Source: Oceanibaculum indicum P24 (lineage in GTDB: Bacteria; Pseudomonadota; Alphaproteobacteria; Oceanibaculales; Oceanibaculaceae). From it: a stretch of 64,000 nt of DNA. The notes under the pieces are model-generated. The model saw only the letters and a program-made list of their open reading frames with translations. It was not told the origin of the DNA and ran no database searches. The stretch is from NCBI RefSeq assembly GCF_000299935.1, contig NZ_AMRL01000013.1, positions 43,758-107,757 of the forward strand, read 5' to 3'. The position numbers and the translations under genes are program-made. Below are positions 36,074 to 43,966 of the stretch, piece after piece; position 1 is the stretch's first letter; every line of letters starts with the position of its first letter.

Positions 36074-37249
36074 ATGCCGATCATCAACCGCATCGCCGAC
36101 TTCCAGGACGAGATGACCGCCTGGCGGCATCACATCCACACCCATCCGGAAACCGCCTTCGAGGAGCACAAGACCAGCGCCTTCGTCGCGGAGAAGCTGG
36201 AATCCTTCGGCATCGAGGTGCACCGCGGCCTCGCCGGCACCGGCATTGTCGGCAAGCTGACGGGCGGCAACGGCTCCGGCCGGGCCATCGGCCTGCGCGC
36301 CGACATGGATGCGCTGGACGTACACGAGAAGAACGATTTCGACCACAAGTCGCAGCATGAGGGCAAGATGCATGCGTGTGGCCATGACGGCCACACCACC
36401 ATGCTGCTGGGGGCGGCCAAGTACCTGTCCGAGACGAAGAATTTCGACGGCACGGTCTATTTCATCTTCCAGCCGGCGGAAGAGAATGAGGGCGGCGGCC
36501 GGGTCATGGTGGAGGACGGGCTGTTCGAGAAATTCCCGGTCGAGCAGGTCTATGGCATGCACAACTGGCCCGGCCTCGATGTCGGCAAGATGGCCGTGCG
36601 GACCGGGCCGATGATGGCCTCGTTCGATATTTTCGAGATCACCGTGAAGGGCAAGGGCGCGCATGGCGCCATGCCGCATATGGGCGTGGATTCGGTGGTG
36701 ACCGCCTCGCAGATCGTGAACGCGCTGCAGACCATCGCCAGCCGCAACACCCATCCGCTGGATGCGGTGGTGGTCAGCGTCACGCAGATCCATGGAGGCG
36801 ACGCCTACAATGTGCTGCCGGACGAGGTGGTGCTGCGCGGCACCACGCGCAGCTTCCGCCCGGAAGTGCAGGACAGCATCGAGCCGGCGATGCGCCGCAT
36901 CGTGGACGGCATCTGCCAGACCATGGGGGCGACCGCCACGGTGAAGTACGAGCGCCGCTACCCGCCGACGATCAATACCGCGGCGGAAACCGAGATCGCG
37001 GCCAGGGTCGCGGCCCAGGTGGTCGGCGACGGCAATGTGCATGATGATCTGATGCCCTCCATGGGGTCGGAGGATTTCGCCTTCATGCTGCAGCAGAAGC
37101 CGGGCAGCTATGTCTGGATCGGCAATGGCTCGACCGAGGGCGGCTGCATGCTGCACAACCCGCATTACGACTTCAACGACGGCGTGCTGCCGATCGGCGC
37201 CAGCTACTGGGCGAAGCTGGTCGAAACCACGCTGGGCAAGGCGGCGTAG
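36074..37249 (+). CDS. M20 family metallopeptidase/amidohydrolase
   Basis: A 391-residue hydrolase of the hippurate hydrolase (HipO/AbgB-like) branch of M20. Metal ligands are visible in MHACGHDGHTTMLLG (Cys and His), FQPAEENEGGGRVM (the general-base Glu pair), YGMHNWPG (His) and the C-terminal HNPHYDFND. It removes an N-acyl group from an amino acid. It lies 28 bp after the amidohydrolase gene, with GGGGAGGG upstream, and likely completes breakdown of imported peptides or acyl-amino acids. Confidence 0.92.
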   Translation: MPIINRIADFQDEMTAWRHHIHTHPETAFEEHKTSAFVAEKLESFGIEVHRGLAGTGIVGKLTGGNGSGRAIGLRADMDALDVHEKNDFDHKSQHEGKMHACGHDGHTTMLLGAAKYLSETKNFDGTVYFIFQPAEENEGGGRVMVEDGLFEKFPVEQVYGMHNWPGLDVGKMAVRTGPMMASFDIFEITVKGKGAHGAMPHMGVDSVVTASQIVNALQTIASRNTHPLDAVVVSVTQIHGGDAYNVLPDEVVLRGTTRSFRPEVQDSIEPAMRRIVDGICQTMGATATVKYERRYPPTINTAAETEIAARVAAQVVGDGNVHDDLMPSMGSEDFAFMLQQKPGSYVWIGNGSTEGGCMLHNPHYDFNDGVLPIGASYWAKLVETTLGKAA

Positions 37250-37264
37250 GACAACAGGGCTGGA

Positions 37265-37552
37265 TCACGCAGCGTCGAGCGGGATGATGCGGGCGATATC
37301 CGGCCCCTTTTCCCGCTCGACCTGCTCCAGATCGTAGCGTGCCTGCAAATTCATCCAGAAGGCCGGGCTGGTGCCGAAATAGCGGCCCAGCCTTGCCGCC
37401 GTGTCGGCGGTGATGCCACGCCGCTCATGCAGGATTTCCGACAGGCGGGTCTGCGGCACGCCGATGGCCTTGGCCAGCCGGTAGGCGGTCAGGCCCATCG
37501 GGGTCAGAAATTCCTCGCGCAGCACTTCCCCGGGATGAATATTGGGAAGCAT
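37265..37552 (-). CDS. higA: HigA-type antitoxin
   Basis: A 95-residue helix-turn-helix antitoxin. The HigA opening IHPGEVLREEFLTPMGLTAY leads into the HTH (YRLAKAIGVPQTRLSEILHE) and the common RRGITADTAARLGRYFGTSP. It neutralises HigB and represses the pair. ATG 37552 with CAGGCAGG upstream is chosen; the frame extends through the toxin gene without meaning. Order toxin then antitoxin, gap 13 bp, as in other higBA loci. Confidence 0.93.
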   Translation of the reverse strand: MLPNIHPGEVLREEFLTPMGLTAYRLAKAIGVPQTRLSEILHERRGITADTAARLGRYFGTSPAFWMNLQARYDLEQVEREKGPDIARIIPLDAA

Positions 37553-37565
37553 GCCTGCCTGTTTA

Positions 37566-37850
37566 TCAGCCGTGATAATCGACAATCTCAACCTCCCGCG
37601 CGCCATCGCCATCCCAGACGAAACAGATCCGCCACTGATCGTTGATGCGAATGCTGTACTGCCCGGCACGGTCACCTTTCAGAGCTTCCAGCCGGTTGCC
37701 GGGAGGAACACGCAATTCCTCAAGCGCCGTCGCGGCATCCAGCATACGCAGCTTGCGCCGGGCAATCCGCTGAATGTCCGTCGGCAGCCGTCTGGCGAAG
37801 TGTCCCAGCCAGATCGACTCCGCATCGCGATTGGCAAAACTCTTCAGCAT
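37566..37850 (-). CDS. higB: HigB-type RelE/ParE-superfamily toxin
   Basis: A 94-residue toxin related to RelE: ribosome-dependent mRNA cleavage is the known role of the family. Seen: RIARRKLRMLDAATALEELR, the strongly conserved PPGNRLEALKGDRAGQYSIR and INDQWRICFVW, ending EIVDYH with the usual catalytic His. No Shine-Dalgarno is seen before the ATG; palindromes run right up to it, so the message may be leaderless. Confidence 0.93.
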   Translation of the reverse strand: MLKSFANRDAESIWLGHFARRLPTDIQRIARRKLRMLDAATALEELRVPPGNRLEALKGDRAGQYSIRINDQWRICFVWDGDGAREVEIVDYHG

Positions 37851-37885
37851 AATAACGCCAGACGTTACTGACGAAAAGCGTTATT
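37851..37885 (-). promoter_or_regulatory. candidate higBA operator
   Basis: AATAACGC (37851-37858) is inverted as GCGTTATT (37878-37885), and inside it TAACG-CCAGA-CGTTA (37853-37867) is a second perfect inverted repeat. The whole block fills the 30-bp gap between the aldo/keto reductase stop and the higB start and even covers that stop codon. Position and nested symmetry fit an antitoxin binding site. Confidence 0.6.
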
Positions 37886-38897
37886 GCACGCCCGTCCGCA
37901 CCACGCGGCCCTCGATGGGGTAGCTGGGGTCGCTGTAGCCGGGCGTGGAGGGGTGGCCGATGGGCACCAGGCTGTCCACCAGCGCCTCGTCCTCGGCGTC
38001 GAAGCGGTAGGACAGCGCCTCCACATAGCCCAGCCAGTGGTCCATGGTGCGCGGCCCGGCGATGGTGGCGGTGACGAACTTATTGTTCAGCACCCAGTTG
38101 ACGGCAAAGCCGATGGCGGTGGTGCCTTTCTTCTCGGCATGGGCCTTCAGGGTCTGCGCGATGACCATGGATTCGCGCCGCCATTCGGTCTGCATCATGC
38201 GCTTGTCCTGGCGCGCCGCGCGGCTGTCGTTCGGCGGCGGGGAATCCGGCAGGTACTTGCCGGTCAGGATGCCGCGCGCCAGCGGGCTGTAGGGCACCAC
38301 GCCCAGCCCGTAATGATTGCAGGCCGGCAGGTGCTCGACCTCCGGCATGCGGTTCATGGCGTTGTAGTAGGGCTGGCTGACCACCGGGCGGTCGATGCCG
38401 GCCTCGCCGGTCAGGCGGCAGATCTCTGCGACCCGCCAGGAGCGGAAATTCGACAGGCCGAAATGGCGGACTTTGCCGGCGCGCACCAGCATCTCGATAG
38501 CGCGCACGGTTTCGTCCAGCGGCGTGCTGAGGTCTTCCTTGTGCAGGTAAAGGATGTCGATATGGTCGGTGCCCAGGCGCTTCAGGCTGGCTTCCGCTGC
38601 CTGCAGCACCCAGCGCCGCGACAGGCCGCGCTCGTTCGGCCCCGGGCCCATCGGGTTGGCCAGCTTGGTCGCCAGCACCCACCAGTCGCGGTCGGCCTTG
38701 ATGGTGCGGCCGACGACACGCTCCGACTCGCCCTCATTATAGGCGTCGGCGGTATCGATGAAATTGAAGCCGCGGTCACGGGCATCGGCGATGATGGCGG
38801 CGGAATCCGCCTCGTTCGTCGGGCCGCCGAACATCATGGTGCCGAGGCACAGCGGCGAGACCTTCAGGCCGCTGCGGCCCAGATTGCGGTATTCCAT
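37881..38897 (-). CDS. aldo/keto reductase
   Basis: A 338-residue NADPH-dependent oxidoreductase. The N-terminal EYRNLGRSGLKVSPLCLGTM is typical, and the catalytic tetrad can be placed: Asp and Tyr in FIDTADAYNEGESE, Lys in VLATKLANP, His in ILYLHKED. The phosphate/NADP region is FGLSNFRSW and later TIAGPRTMDHWLG. AGGGAGAG precedes ATG 38897. The substrate is not predictable. Confidence 0.92.
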   Translation of the reverse strand: MEYRNLGRSGLKVSPLCLGTMMFGGPTNEADSAAIIADARDRGFNFIDTADAYNEGESERVVGRTIKADRDWWVLATKLANPMGPGPNERGLSRRWVLQAAEASLKRLGTDHIDILYLHKEDLSTPLDETVRAIEMLVRAGKVRHFGLSNFRSWRVAEICRLTGEAGIDRPVVSQPYYNAMNRMPEVEHLPACNHYGLGVVPYSPLARGILTGKYLPDSPPPNDSRAARQDKRMMQTEWRRESMVIAQTLKAHAEKKGTTAIGFAVNWVLNNKFVTATIAGPRTMDHWLGYVEALSYRFDAEDEALVDSLVPIGHPSTPGYSDPSYPIEGRVVRTGVQ

Positions 38898-38907
38898 TTT
38901 TCTCTCC

Positions 38908-39291
38908 CTATCGGCAGTCCGCCGTGTAGCGCCAGCCTTCTTCCTGCTGGCGCGCGTTGATATCGATGGCATGGCTGGTCGTGGTGTAGCAGCTGAACAG
39001 CGGCAGCCCCAGGAAGTTCACCAGCACCAGCGAGATGCGGTTACCGCCATAGGTCGTCCCCACCAGGCAGGATTCGACCTGCCGGTTACGCTCCAGCCGA
39101 AAGGTGAAGCGCTCGCGCGATTGCAGCACGACGCGGCCGTAGAGCGTCACCGGCGAGCGGTTGCGCAGCAGGAAGCATATTTTTCCCGTGGCGCCGATGC
39201 CGGGCGACGCAGGGGTCTGCGCCTGCACGGGCCTATCGAAGGCAGCGAGGGCGAGCACGACAAGGGCAAGGAAGACAGCAACGGATTTCAT
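38908..39291 (-). CDS. exported hypothetical protein, 127 aa
   Basis: A signal peptide (MKSVAVFLALVVLALAAF, cut after VQAQ/T near residue 25) precedes a small beta-rich domain with three or four Cys (KICFLL, VESCLVG, FSCYTTT, TADC). No family is recognised. ATG 39291 is used; 39300 (adding MAA) is equally possible since neither has a good RBS. It ends 10 bp before the reductase gene start, so the two may be co-transcribed. Confidence 0.7.
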   Translation of the reverse strand: MKSVAVFLALVVLALAAFDRPVQAQTPASPGIGATGKICFLLRNRSPVTLYGRVVLQSRERFTFRLERNRQVESCLVGTTYGGNRISLVLVNFLGLPLFSCYTTTSHAIDINARQQEEGWRYTADCR

Positions 39292-39449
39292 GGCTGCCAT
39301 TGAAGCGCAGAGCGGCGATGCGAACAAGCGGGCGCTGGGCGCGTTATAGAAGAAGAGCGCCCGTTGGTTGCCATCGACTGAATTAATTGGATTTTAAGAA
39401 TGGCGGGCGCATATCTTCACCACGCACTCTTCAGGACAGGCCCGCCCCC

Positions 39450-40223
39450 ATGCTTTCGGAAATGATCGCGAAATACGGTTATCTCGCGGTTTTCGTCGGG
39501 ACATTCTTCGAGGGCGAGACCATCCTGGTGCTGGGCGGCTTCGCGGCGCATCGCGGCTATCTGGAACTGCCCTATGTGATGCTGGCGGCCTTCGTCGGCA
39601 CCTTCCTTGGCGACCAGCTCTACTACTTCATCGGCCGGCGCTGGGGTGTTCGCCTGCTCGACAAGCGCCCGCGCTGGCGCGAGCGCTCGGCCAAGGCGAT
39701 GGCGCTGCTGCACAAGTACGACGTTATCTTCATCCTCAGCTTCCGCTTCATCTATGGCGTGCGCTCGGTCAGCCCCTTCGTCATCGGGATGAGCGGCATC
39801 AGCCCGATGCGCTTCATGCCGCTGAACCTGATCGCGGCCTTCATCTGGGCGATTGCCGTCGGCCTGCTGGGCTATCTGTTCGGCGAGGTGTTCCAGATGT
39901 ACCTGGCCGAGATCAAGCAGTACGAATTCTACATTCTGGGCGGTATCGCCGGCATCGGCCTGCTGCTGTGGGGCCGCAACCTGATGCGCGGCCGGCGCCG
40001 CAAGCGCTGGCGGGAGATGCTGGCCGGTGCCCGTGTCCGGAAAGAGGCCCGCATGGCCGAACGCTCAGCGGCGAACGACGCCTCGGCTGGTACCCCGTCC
40101 GGCACCCCGGCCAGCTCTGGGGTCGAAGGCGTCCTGCAGCCCGTCGCCCAGGAAGTTGAAGGCGATGACGGTCAGAAAGATCAGCAAGCCGGGGTAGAGG
40201 GCGAGCGCCGGGCGCTGCCATAG
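39450..40223 (+). CDS. DedA family membrane protein
   Basis: A 257-residue protein of the DedA/VTT family, thought to move lipids such as undecaprenyl phosphate or to support membrane homeostasis. Seen: GTFFEGETILVLGGFAAHRG (family glycine/acid motif), GDQLYYFIGRRWG, the arginine in FRFIYGVRSVSPFVIGMSGI and a last TM near 180. The domain ends by residue 205. The remaining 52 residues (SAANDASAGTPSGTPASSG and on) are low-complexity and are encoded opposite the conserved end of the convergent ABC permease, so they look like a run-on tail. Confidence 0.88.
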   Translation: MLSEMIAKYGYLAVFVGTFFEGETILVLGGFAAHRGYLELPYVMLAAFVGTFLGDQLYYFIGRRWGVRLLDKRPRWRERSAKAMALLHKYDVIFILSFRFIYGVRSVSPFVIGMSGISPMRFMPLNLIAAFIWAIAVGLLGYLFGEVFQMYLAEIKQYEFYILGGIAGIGLLLWGRNLMRGRRRKRWREMLAGARVRKEARMAERSAANDASAGTPSGTPASSGVEGVLQPVAQEVEGDDGQKDQQAGVEGERRALP

Positions 40224-41027
40224 CGTTTCCTGCGCGCCGGTCAGCATGGCGCCCCAGCTCGCCACCGGCGGCTGGATGCCGAGGCCTAGGAAGCTCAACA
40301 CCGATTCCAGCAGGATTACATTGCCGACCGACAGGGTGGTGGCCACCAGGATCGGCGACAGCGCATTCGGCAGGATATGGCGGAACATGATGCGCGCCGC
40401 CGTGGCGCCCTGCGCGCGCGCCGCCTCCACGAAGGCACGTTCCTTCAGCGACAGGGTGGCGCCGCGCACCAGCCGCGCCGTCGTCGTCCAGCCGACCAGC
40501 GCGATGATGGCAACGATGCGGTAGAGGCTGAGATGCTCCGACTGCGCCACGCTGTCCGGCAGGCCCAGCTTGGCCGGGTCGATGGCCGCCAGCACGATCA
40601 GCAGCGGCAGCATGGGCAGCGAGATCACCCCGTCCGCCAGCCGCATCAGCACGGCGTCCAGCCGCCCGCCCAGATAGCCGGCGGCAACGCCCAGCACCGC
40701 GCCGATGCTGGCCGCCATCAGCGCCGCGACGATGCCGACGAACAGTGATACCCGCGCGCCATAGAGCAACCGCAGCAGCAGATCGCGGCCCAGCTCGTCC
40801 GTGCCCAGCCAGTGCTCGGGGGAGGGTGGAGCCAGCCGGCCAAAAAGGTTCACCGCCGCCGCGTCCAGACCCAGTACCCGCTCGATCAGCGGGGCGGCCA
40901 GAGCGAGGGTGGCCAACAGGATCAGCAGCGCAAGGCTGGCCAGCGCCAGCCGGTGCCGGCGGAAGCGCCGCCAGACCAGCACTGCCGGGCGTTCCATGGC
41001 CGGGGCGAGTGAGGTATCGGCGCTCAT
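40065..41027 (-). CDS. peptide ABC transporter permease, DppC type (second system)
   Basis: A 320-residue permease. Marks: HWLGTDELGRDLLLRLLYGA, GVAAGYLGGRLDAVLMRLAD, the EAA loop (AFVEAARAQGATAARIMFRH), FLGLGIQPPVASWGAML and FLGDGLQDAFDP. The normal family end is followed by 16 extra Arg/Gly-rich residues. These and about 37 preceding codons overlap the 3' end of dedA on the other strand. Start overlaps the stop of the DppB-type gene as ATGA. Confidence 0.92.
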   Translation of the reverse strand: MSADTSLAPAMERPAVLVWRRFRRHRLALASLALLILLATLALAAPLIERVLGLDAAAVNLFGRLAPPSPEHWLGTDELGRDLLLRLLYGARVSLFVGIVAALMAASIGAVLGVAAGYLGGRLDAVLMRLADGVISLPMLPLLIVLAAIDPAKLGLPDSVAQSEHLSLYRIVAIIALVGWTTTARLVRGATLSLKERAFVEAARAQGATAARIMFRHILPNALSPILVATTLSVGNVILLESVLSFLGLGIQPPVASWGAMLTGAQETLWQRPALALYPGLLIFLTVIAFNFLGDGLQDAFDPRAGRGAGRGTSRGVVRR

Positions 41028-41983
41028 GCGTAAGAAATCCGGGGGTCCAGCTTGGCATAGCCGATATCGGCGGCGAGGTTCGCCAGCAGCGTCACCAGCG
41101 TCGCGAACAGCAGCCCGACCAGCGCCAGGTTATAGTCGTTGTTCATGATGGCGTCGTAGATCAGCTTGCCCATGCCGGGCTGGGCGAACATGGTCTCGGT
41201 GATCAGCGCGCCGGAGAACAGGGTGCCGAAATCCAGCGCCAGAATGGTAACCACCGGGATCAGCGCGTTGCGCACGCCGTGCCGCCACAGCACGCGCGCC
41301 TCGCCGGCGCCCTTGGCGCGGGCGGTGCGGATATAATCCTCGCGCATCGCCTCGATCAGGGACGCCCGCAGATAGCGCGTGAGGCCGGCAAGGCTGGCCA
41401 GCGTCAGGGTGATGACCGGCAGCACCAGATAGGGCAGCCGGTCGGCAAGGCCGGGATTCTCCATGCCCGCCGGGGCAGCACCGCCCGCCGGCAGCCAGCC
41501 CAGCGTGACGGCGAACAGCATGATCAGCAGCAGCGCCAGCCAGAAGGGCGGGACGGAGATGCCGGCGAAGCAGAACAGGTTCACGATGCGGTCGGCTAGC
41601 GAGCCCGGCCGGCTGGCCGCCAGCACACCCAGCGGTAGGGCGATGGCGATGGCCAGCACGAAGCTGGCCCCCATCAGCAGCAGCGTGTTGCCGAGGCGCG
41701 GCACCAGCACTTCCAGCACCGGCCGGGAGAATTGCCGGGAGTAGCCGAAATCGCCGCTCAGCGCCGCCGAGGCCCAGTTGGCATAGCGCTCCAGGATCGG
41801 CCGGTCCAGCCCGTACAGCGCCTTCAGCCGGGCGATGTCGGCGCTGGTAAGGGTCGGGTCGGCCTGGATCATCAGGTCGATGGGGTCACCCGGCATCAGC
41901 CCCAGCAATCCATAGATGATGAAGGACATGACGAGCAGGACGCCCACCCCCTGCAACAGCCGCCGGACGATATAGGCCTGCAT
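41024..41983 (-). CDS. peptide ABC transporter permease, DppB type (second system)
   Basis: A 319-residue permease: N-terminal MQAYIVRRLLQGVGVLLVMS, GLMPGDPIDLM, GDFGYSRQFSRPV, EAA loop (DYIRTARAKGAGEARVLWRH) and a C-terminal IGYAKLDPRISYA. It begins 25 bp after the receptor gene with no hairpin between, unlike the first peptide system. Confidence 0.93.
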   Translation of the reverse strand: MQAYIVRRLLQGVGVLLVMSFIIYGLLGLMPGDPIDLMIQADPTLTSADIARLKALYGLDRPILERYANWASAALSGDFGYSRQFSRPVLEVLVPRLGNTLLLMGASFVLAIAIALPLGVLAASRPGSLADRIVNLFCFAGISVPPFWLALLLIMLFAVTLGWLPAGGAAPAGMENPGLADRLPYLVLPVITLTLASLAGLTRYLRASLIEAMREDYIRTARAKGAGEARVLWRHGVRNALIPVVTILALDFGTLFSGALITETMFAQPGMGKLIYDAIMNNDYNLALVGLLFATLVTLLANLAADIGYAKLDPRISYA

Positions 41984-42008
41984 CAGCGGACCGGTAGATT
42001 AGGGCGGG

Positions 42009-43697
42009 TCACTCCGCAGCGCGCCATTGTTCGACCCACAGCGTCGTCGGGTACTGGTGGCCGGTCGGGGTGATGCCCTCCAGCCAGCGCGGCATCACAT
42101 AGGCGTCGGAGCGGAAATAGAGCGGGATGACTGGCAGCTCGGTGGCATAGATTTCCTGCAGCCGTGACCACATGGGCCGGCGTTTCTCGCGGTCCAGCTC
42201 GACCTCCAGCCGGTCGATCAGCCTGTCCATCTCGTCATTGCGGAAGCCGGGATTGTTCTGGCCGCTCCAGCCATTTTCGGCACTCGGAATCTGCGAGGAA
42301 TGCAGCGTGGTGCGCGGCACCGATTCCGGCGCGCTGATCCAGGCATACATGGCAAGGCCGGTGAATTTCCGCTTCGTCACCGTCTCGCCGAAGAACACGC
42401 GGGCCGGCTCGTTGCGGATGCGGATATCCACGCCTGCCTGCCGCCATTGCGCCTGCAGCGCCTGCTGCACCAGCTCCCGCGTCCGGTTGCCCGCCGTGGT
42501 CATGAACTCCAGCGTCAGCTTCTCGCCCTTGGCGTTCTGGCGGATGCCGCCGGCGCCGCGCGTCCAGCCGGCCTCGTCCAGCAGCTCCGCTGCCCGCTTC
42601 GGGTCATAGGCATAGGTTGGCGTGGCCGTATCATGCACCCAGTCCAGCGGGTTAACATTGGAATGGGCGACCGGCTGCTTGCCGCCGAACAGCTGGCGGT
42701 CGATGGCCTGCCGGTCGATGGCGTGGATCAGCGCGCGGCGTACCCGGATGTCGGCCAGCACCGGATTGTCCAGCATCAGATCGATATGCTCGTAGATCAG
42801 GCCGGGCTTGTAGGCGATTTTGAACCGCTCGCCATGGCGTTTCTCGAAGGCCAGCGCCTGGTCCAGCGGCAGGCCCAGCTCGCCGGAAATGTAGTCGATA
42901 TCGCCGGCCAGCAGATTGGCCTCCAGCGCCGCCGTATTCTCGATGACGCGGACGACGATGCGGCTGAAATGCGGCGTCTTGCCCCACCAGTTCGGATTGC
43001 GTTCCAGCGTGATGTGGCTGCCGGGGGCAACCTGGGTGACGCGGTAGGGGCCGTTATACAGGCCGGGATTGGTGGAGTCGGTATCGTAAAGCGTGCGGCG
43101 GCGATATTCCGCCGGCTCCGCCATCGGCGCTTCCTCCATATGAGCCGGCAGCAAATCCAGCCCGTTGATGGCGTTGTAGTTGAAGGACAGCCGGTCGATG
43201 GTGAGGGTGAAGGTTTTGTCGTCTTTCGCCTCGATATCGAGGATACGGCGGAAGGTTTCCTGGTTGGCGACGCCGCTCTGCGGTGTCTTTCCCACCGTCC
43301 ATGTGAAGATCACATCCTTCGTCGTTACCGGCGTGCCGTCGCCCCATTTGGCGTCCGGGTGCAGCGTGTAGGTCAGGCGGATGCCCTGGGTTCCGCCGGC
43401 ATCGTTCGGCTTGTCGAGCTCGAAGGGGACGGCGCCGCCATTCTCGATGGTCGGCAGGTCGGTGCAGAGCATGCACATCAGCTGCCAGTCCGGGCCATAG
43501 GTGGTGATCGGCCGCCGCGCCATGCCCAGCACGTAGGACTTCGCCATCATGGCGTCGATCAGCGGGTTCAGCGTGGAGGGAAACTGCGTGATGCCGATGA
43601 CCAGCTCGTCCTTCGGCTTCGCCTGCGCCGCCGGTCCGCTGACCGTCAGGCAGAGCGCGAACAGCGCCAGAAAACCGAGACTTATCAGCCGCTTCAT
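42009..43697 (-). CDS. peptide ABC transporter substrate-binding protein (second system)
   Basis: A 562-residue family 5 receptor. Signal peptide MKRLISLGFLALFALCLTVS, cut after AAQA. Then ELVIGITQFPSTLNPLIDAM, LHPDAKWGDGTPVTTKDVIF, GPYRVTQVAPGSHITLERNP and VRRALIHAIDRQAI, all typical. AAGGAA at seven bases supports ATG 43697. The cassette has this receptor and two permeases but no ATPase genes; it may borrow ATPases from another importer. Confidence 0.92.
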   Translation of the reverse strand: MKRLISLGFLALFALCLTVSGPAAQAKPKDELVIGITQFPSTLNPLIDAMMAKSYVLGMARRPITTYGPDWQLMCMLCTDLPTIENGGAVPFELDKPNDAGGTQGIRLTYTLHPDAKWGDGTPVTTKDVIFTWTVGKTPQSGVANQETFRRILDIEAKDDKTFTLTIDRLSFNYNAINGLDLLPAHMEEAPMAEPAEYRRRTLYDTDSTNPGLYNGPYRVTQVAPGSHITLERNPNWWGKTPHFSRIVVRVIENTAALEANLLAGDIDYISGELGLPLDQALAFEKRHGERFKIAYKPGLIYEHIDLMLDNPVLADIRVRRALIHAIDRQAIDRQLFGGKQPVAHSNVNPLDWVHDTATPTYAYDPKRAAELLDEAGWTRGAGGIRQNAKGEKLTLEFMTTAGNRTRELVQQALQAQWRQAGVDIRIRNEPARVFFGETVTKRKFTGLAMYAWISAPESVPRTTLHSSQIPSAENGWSGQNNPGFRNDEMDRLIDRLEVELDREKRRPMWSRLQEIYATELPVIPLYFRSDAYVMPRWLEGITPTGHQYPTTLWVEQWRAAE

Positions 43698-43844
43698 CGC
43701 CGTTCCTTCGCTGCCATCCTTATCCATATACATGCCAAGGAGTATAGCAGCCGTGATCCGGCGCGACAGGGGCGCGTACTAACTTCGGCGGGTATTTTTG
43801 CGACTTGGCTTGGTTATCGCCAACCGTCATTCCCAATCACAAAC

Positions 43845-43945
43845 TGTCATTCCCGGGCTTGTCCCCGGAATCCAGGGTTGAGTTTACTCGGGCGAACATC
43901 CAGTGAGCGGAGGTCTGGACCCCCGCAACAAGTGCGGGGGTGACG
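43845..43945. repeat. two-hairpin repeat, type A, copy 2
   Basis: TGTCA flanks hairpin 1 (ATTCCCGGG-CTTGT-CCCCGGAAT, 43849-43871, one mismatch); CCAGG follows. Hairpin 2 is ACCCCCGCA-ACAAG-TGCGGGGGT (43919-43941, perfect), ending TGACGG. The loops are CTTGT and ACAAG here, against CTTGA and TCAAG in the other copies. It lies in a 269-bp gap upstream of the receptor gene and downstream of pyrE. Confidence 0.85.
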
Positions 43946-43966
43946 GTCTGTGGGGCTGAGGTGAAC

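Noticed and set aside
37265..39291. HigBA with neighbours as a mobile defence island
   Set aside because: No integrase, direct repeats or composition shift; the flanking genes are ordinary housekeeping or hypothetical genes.
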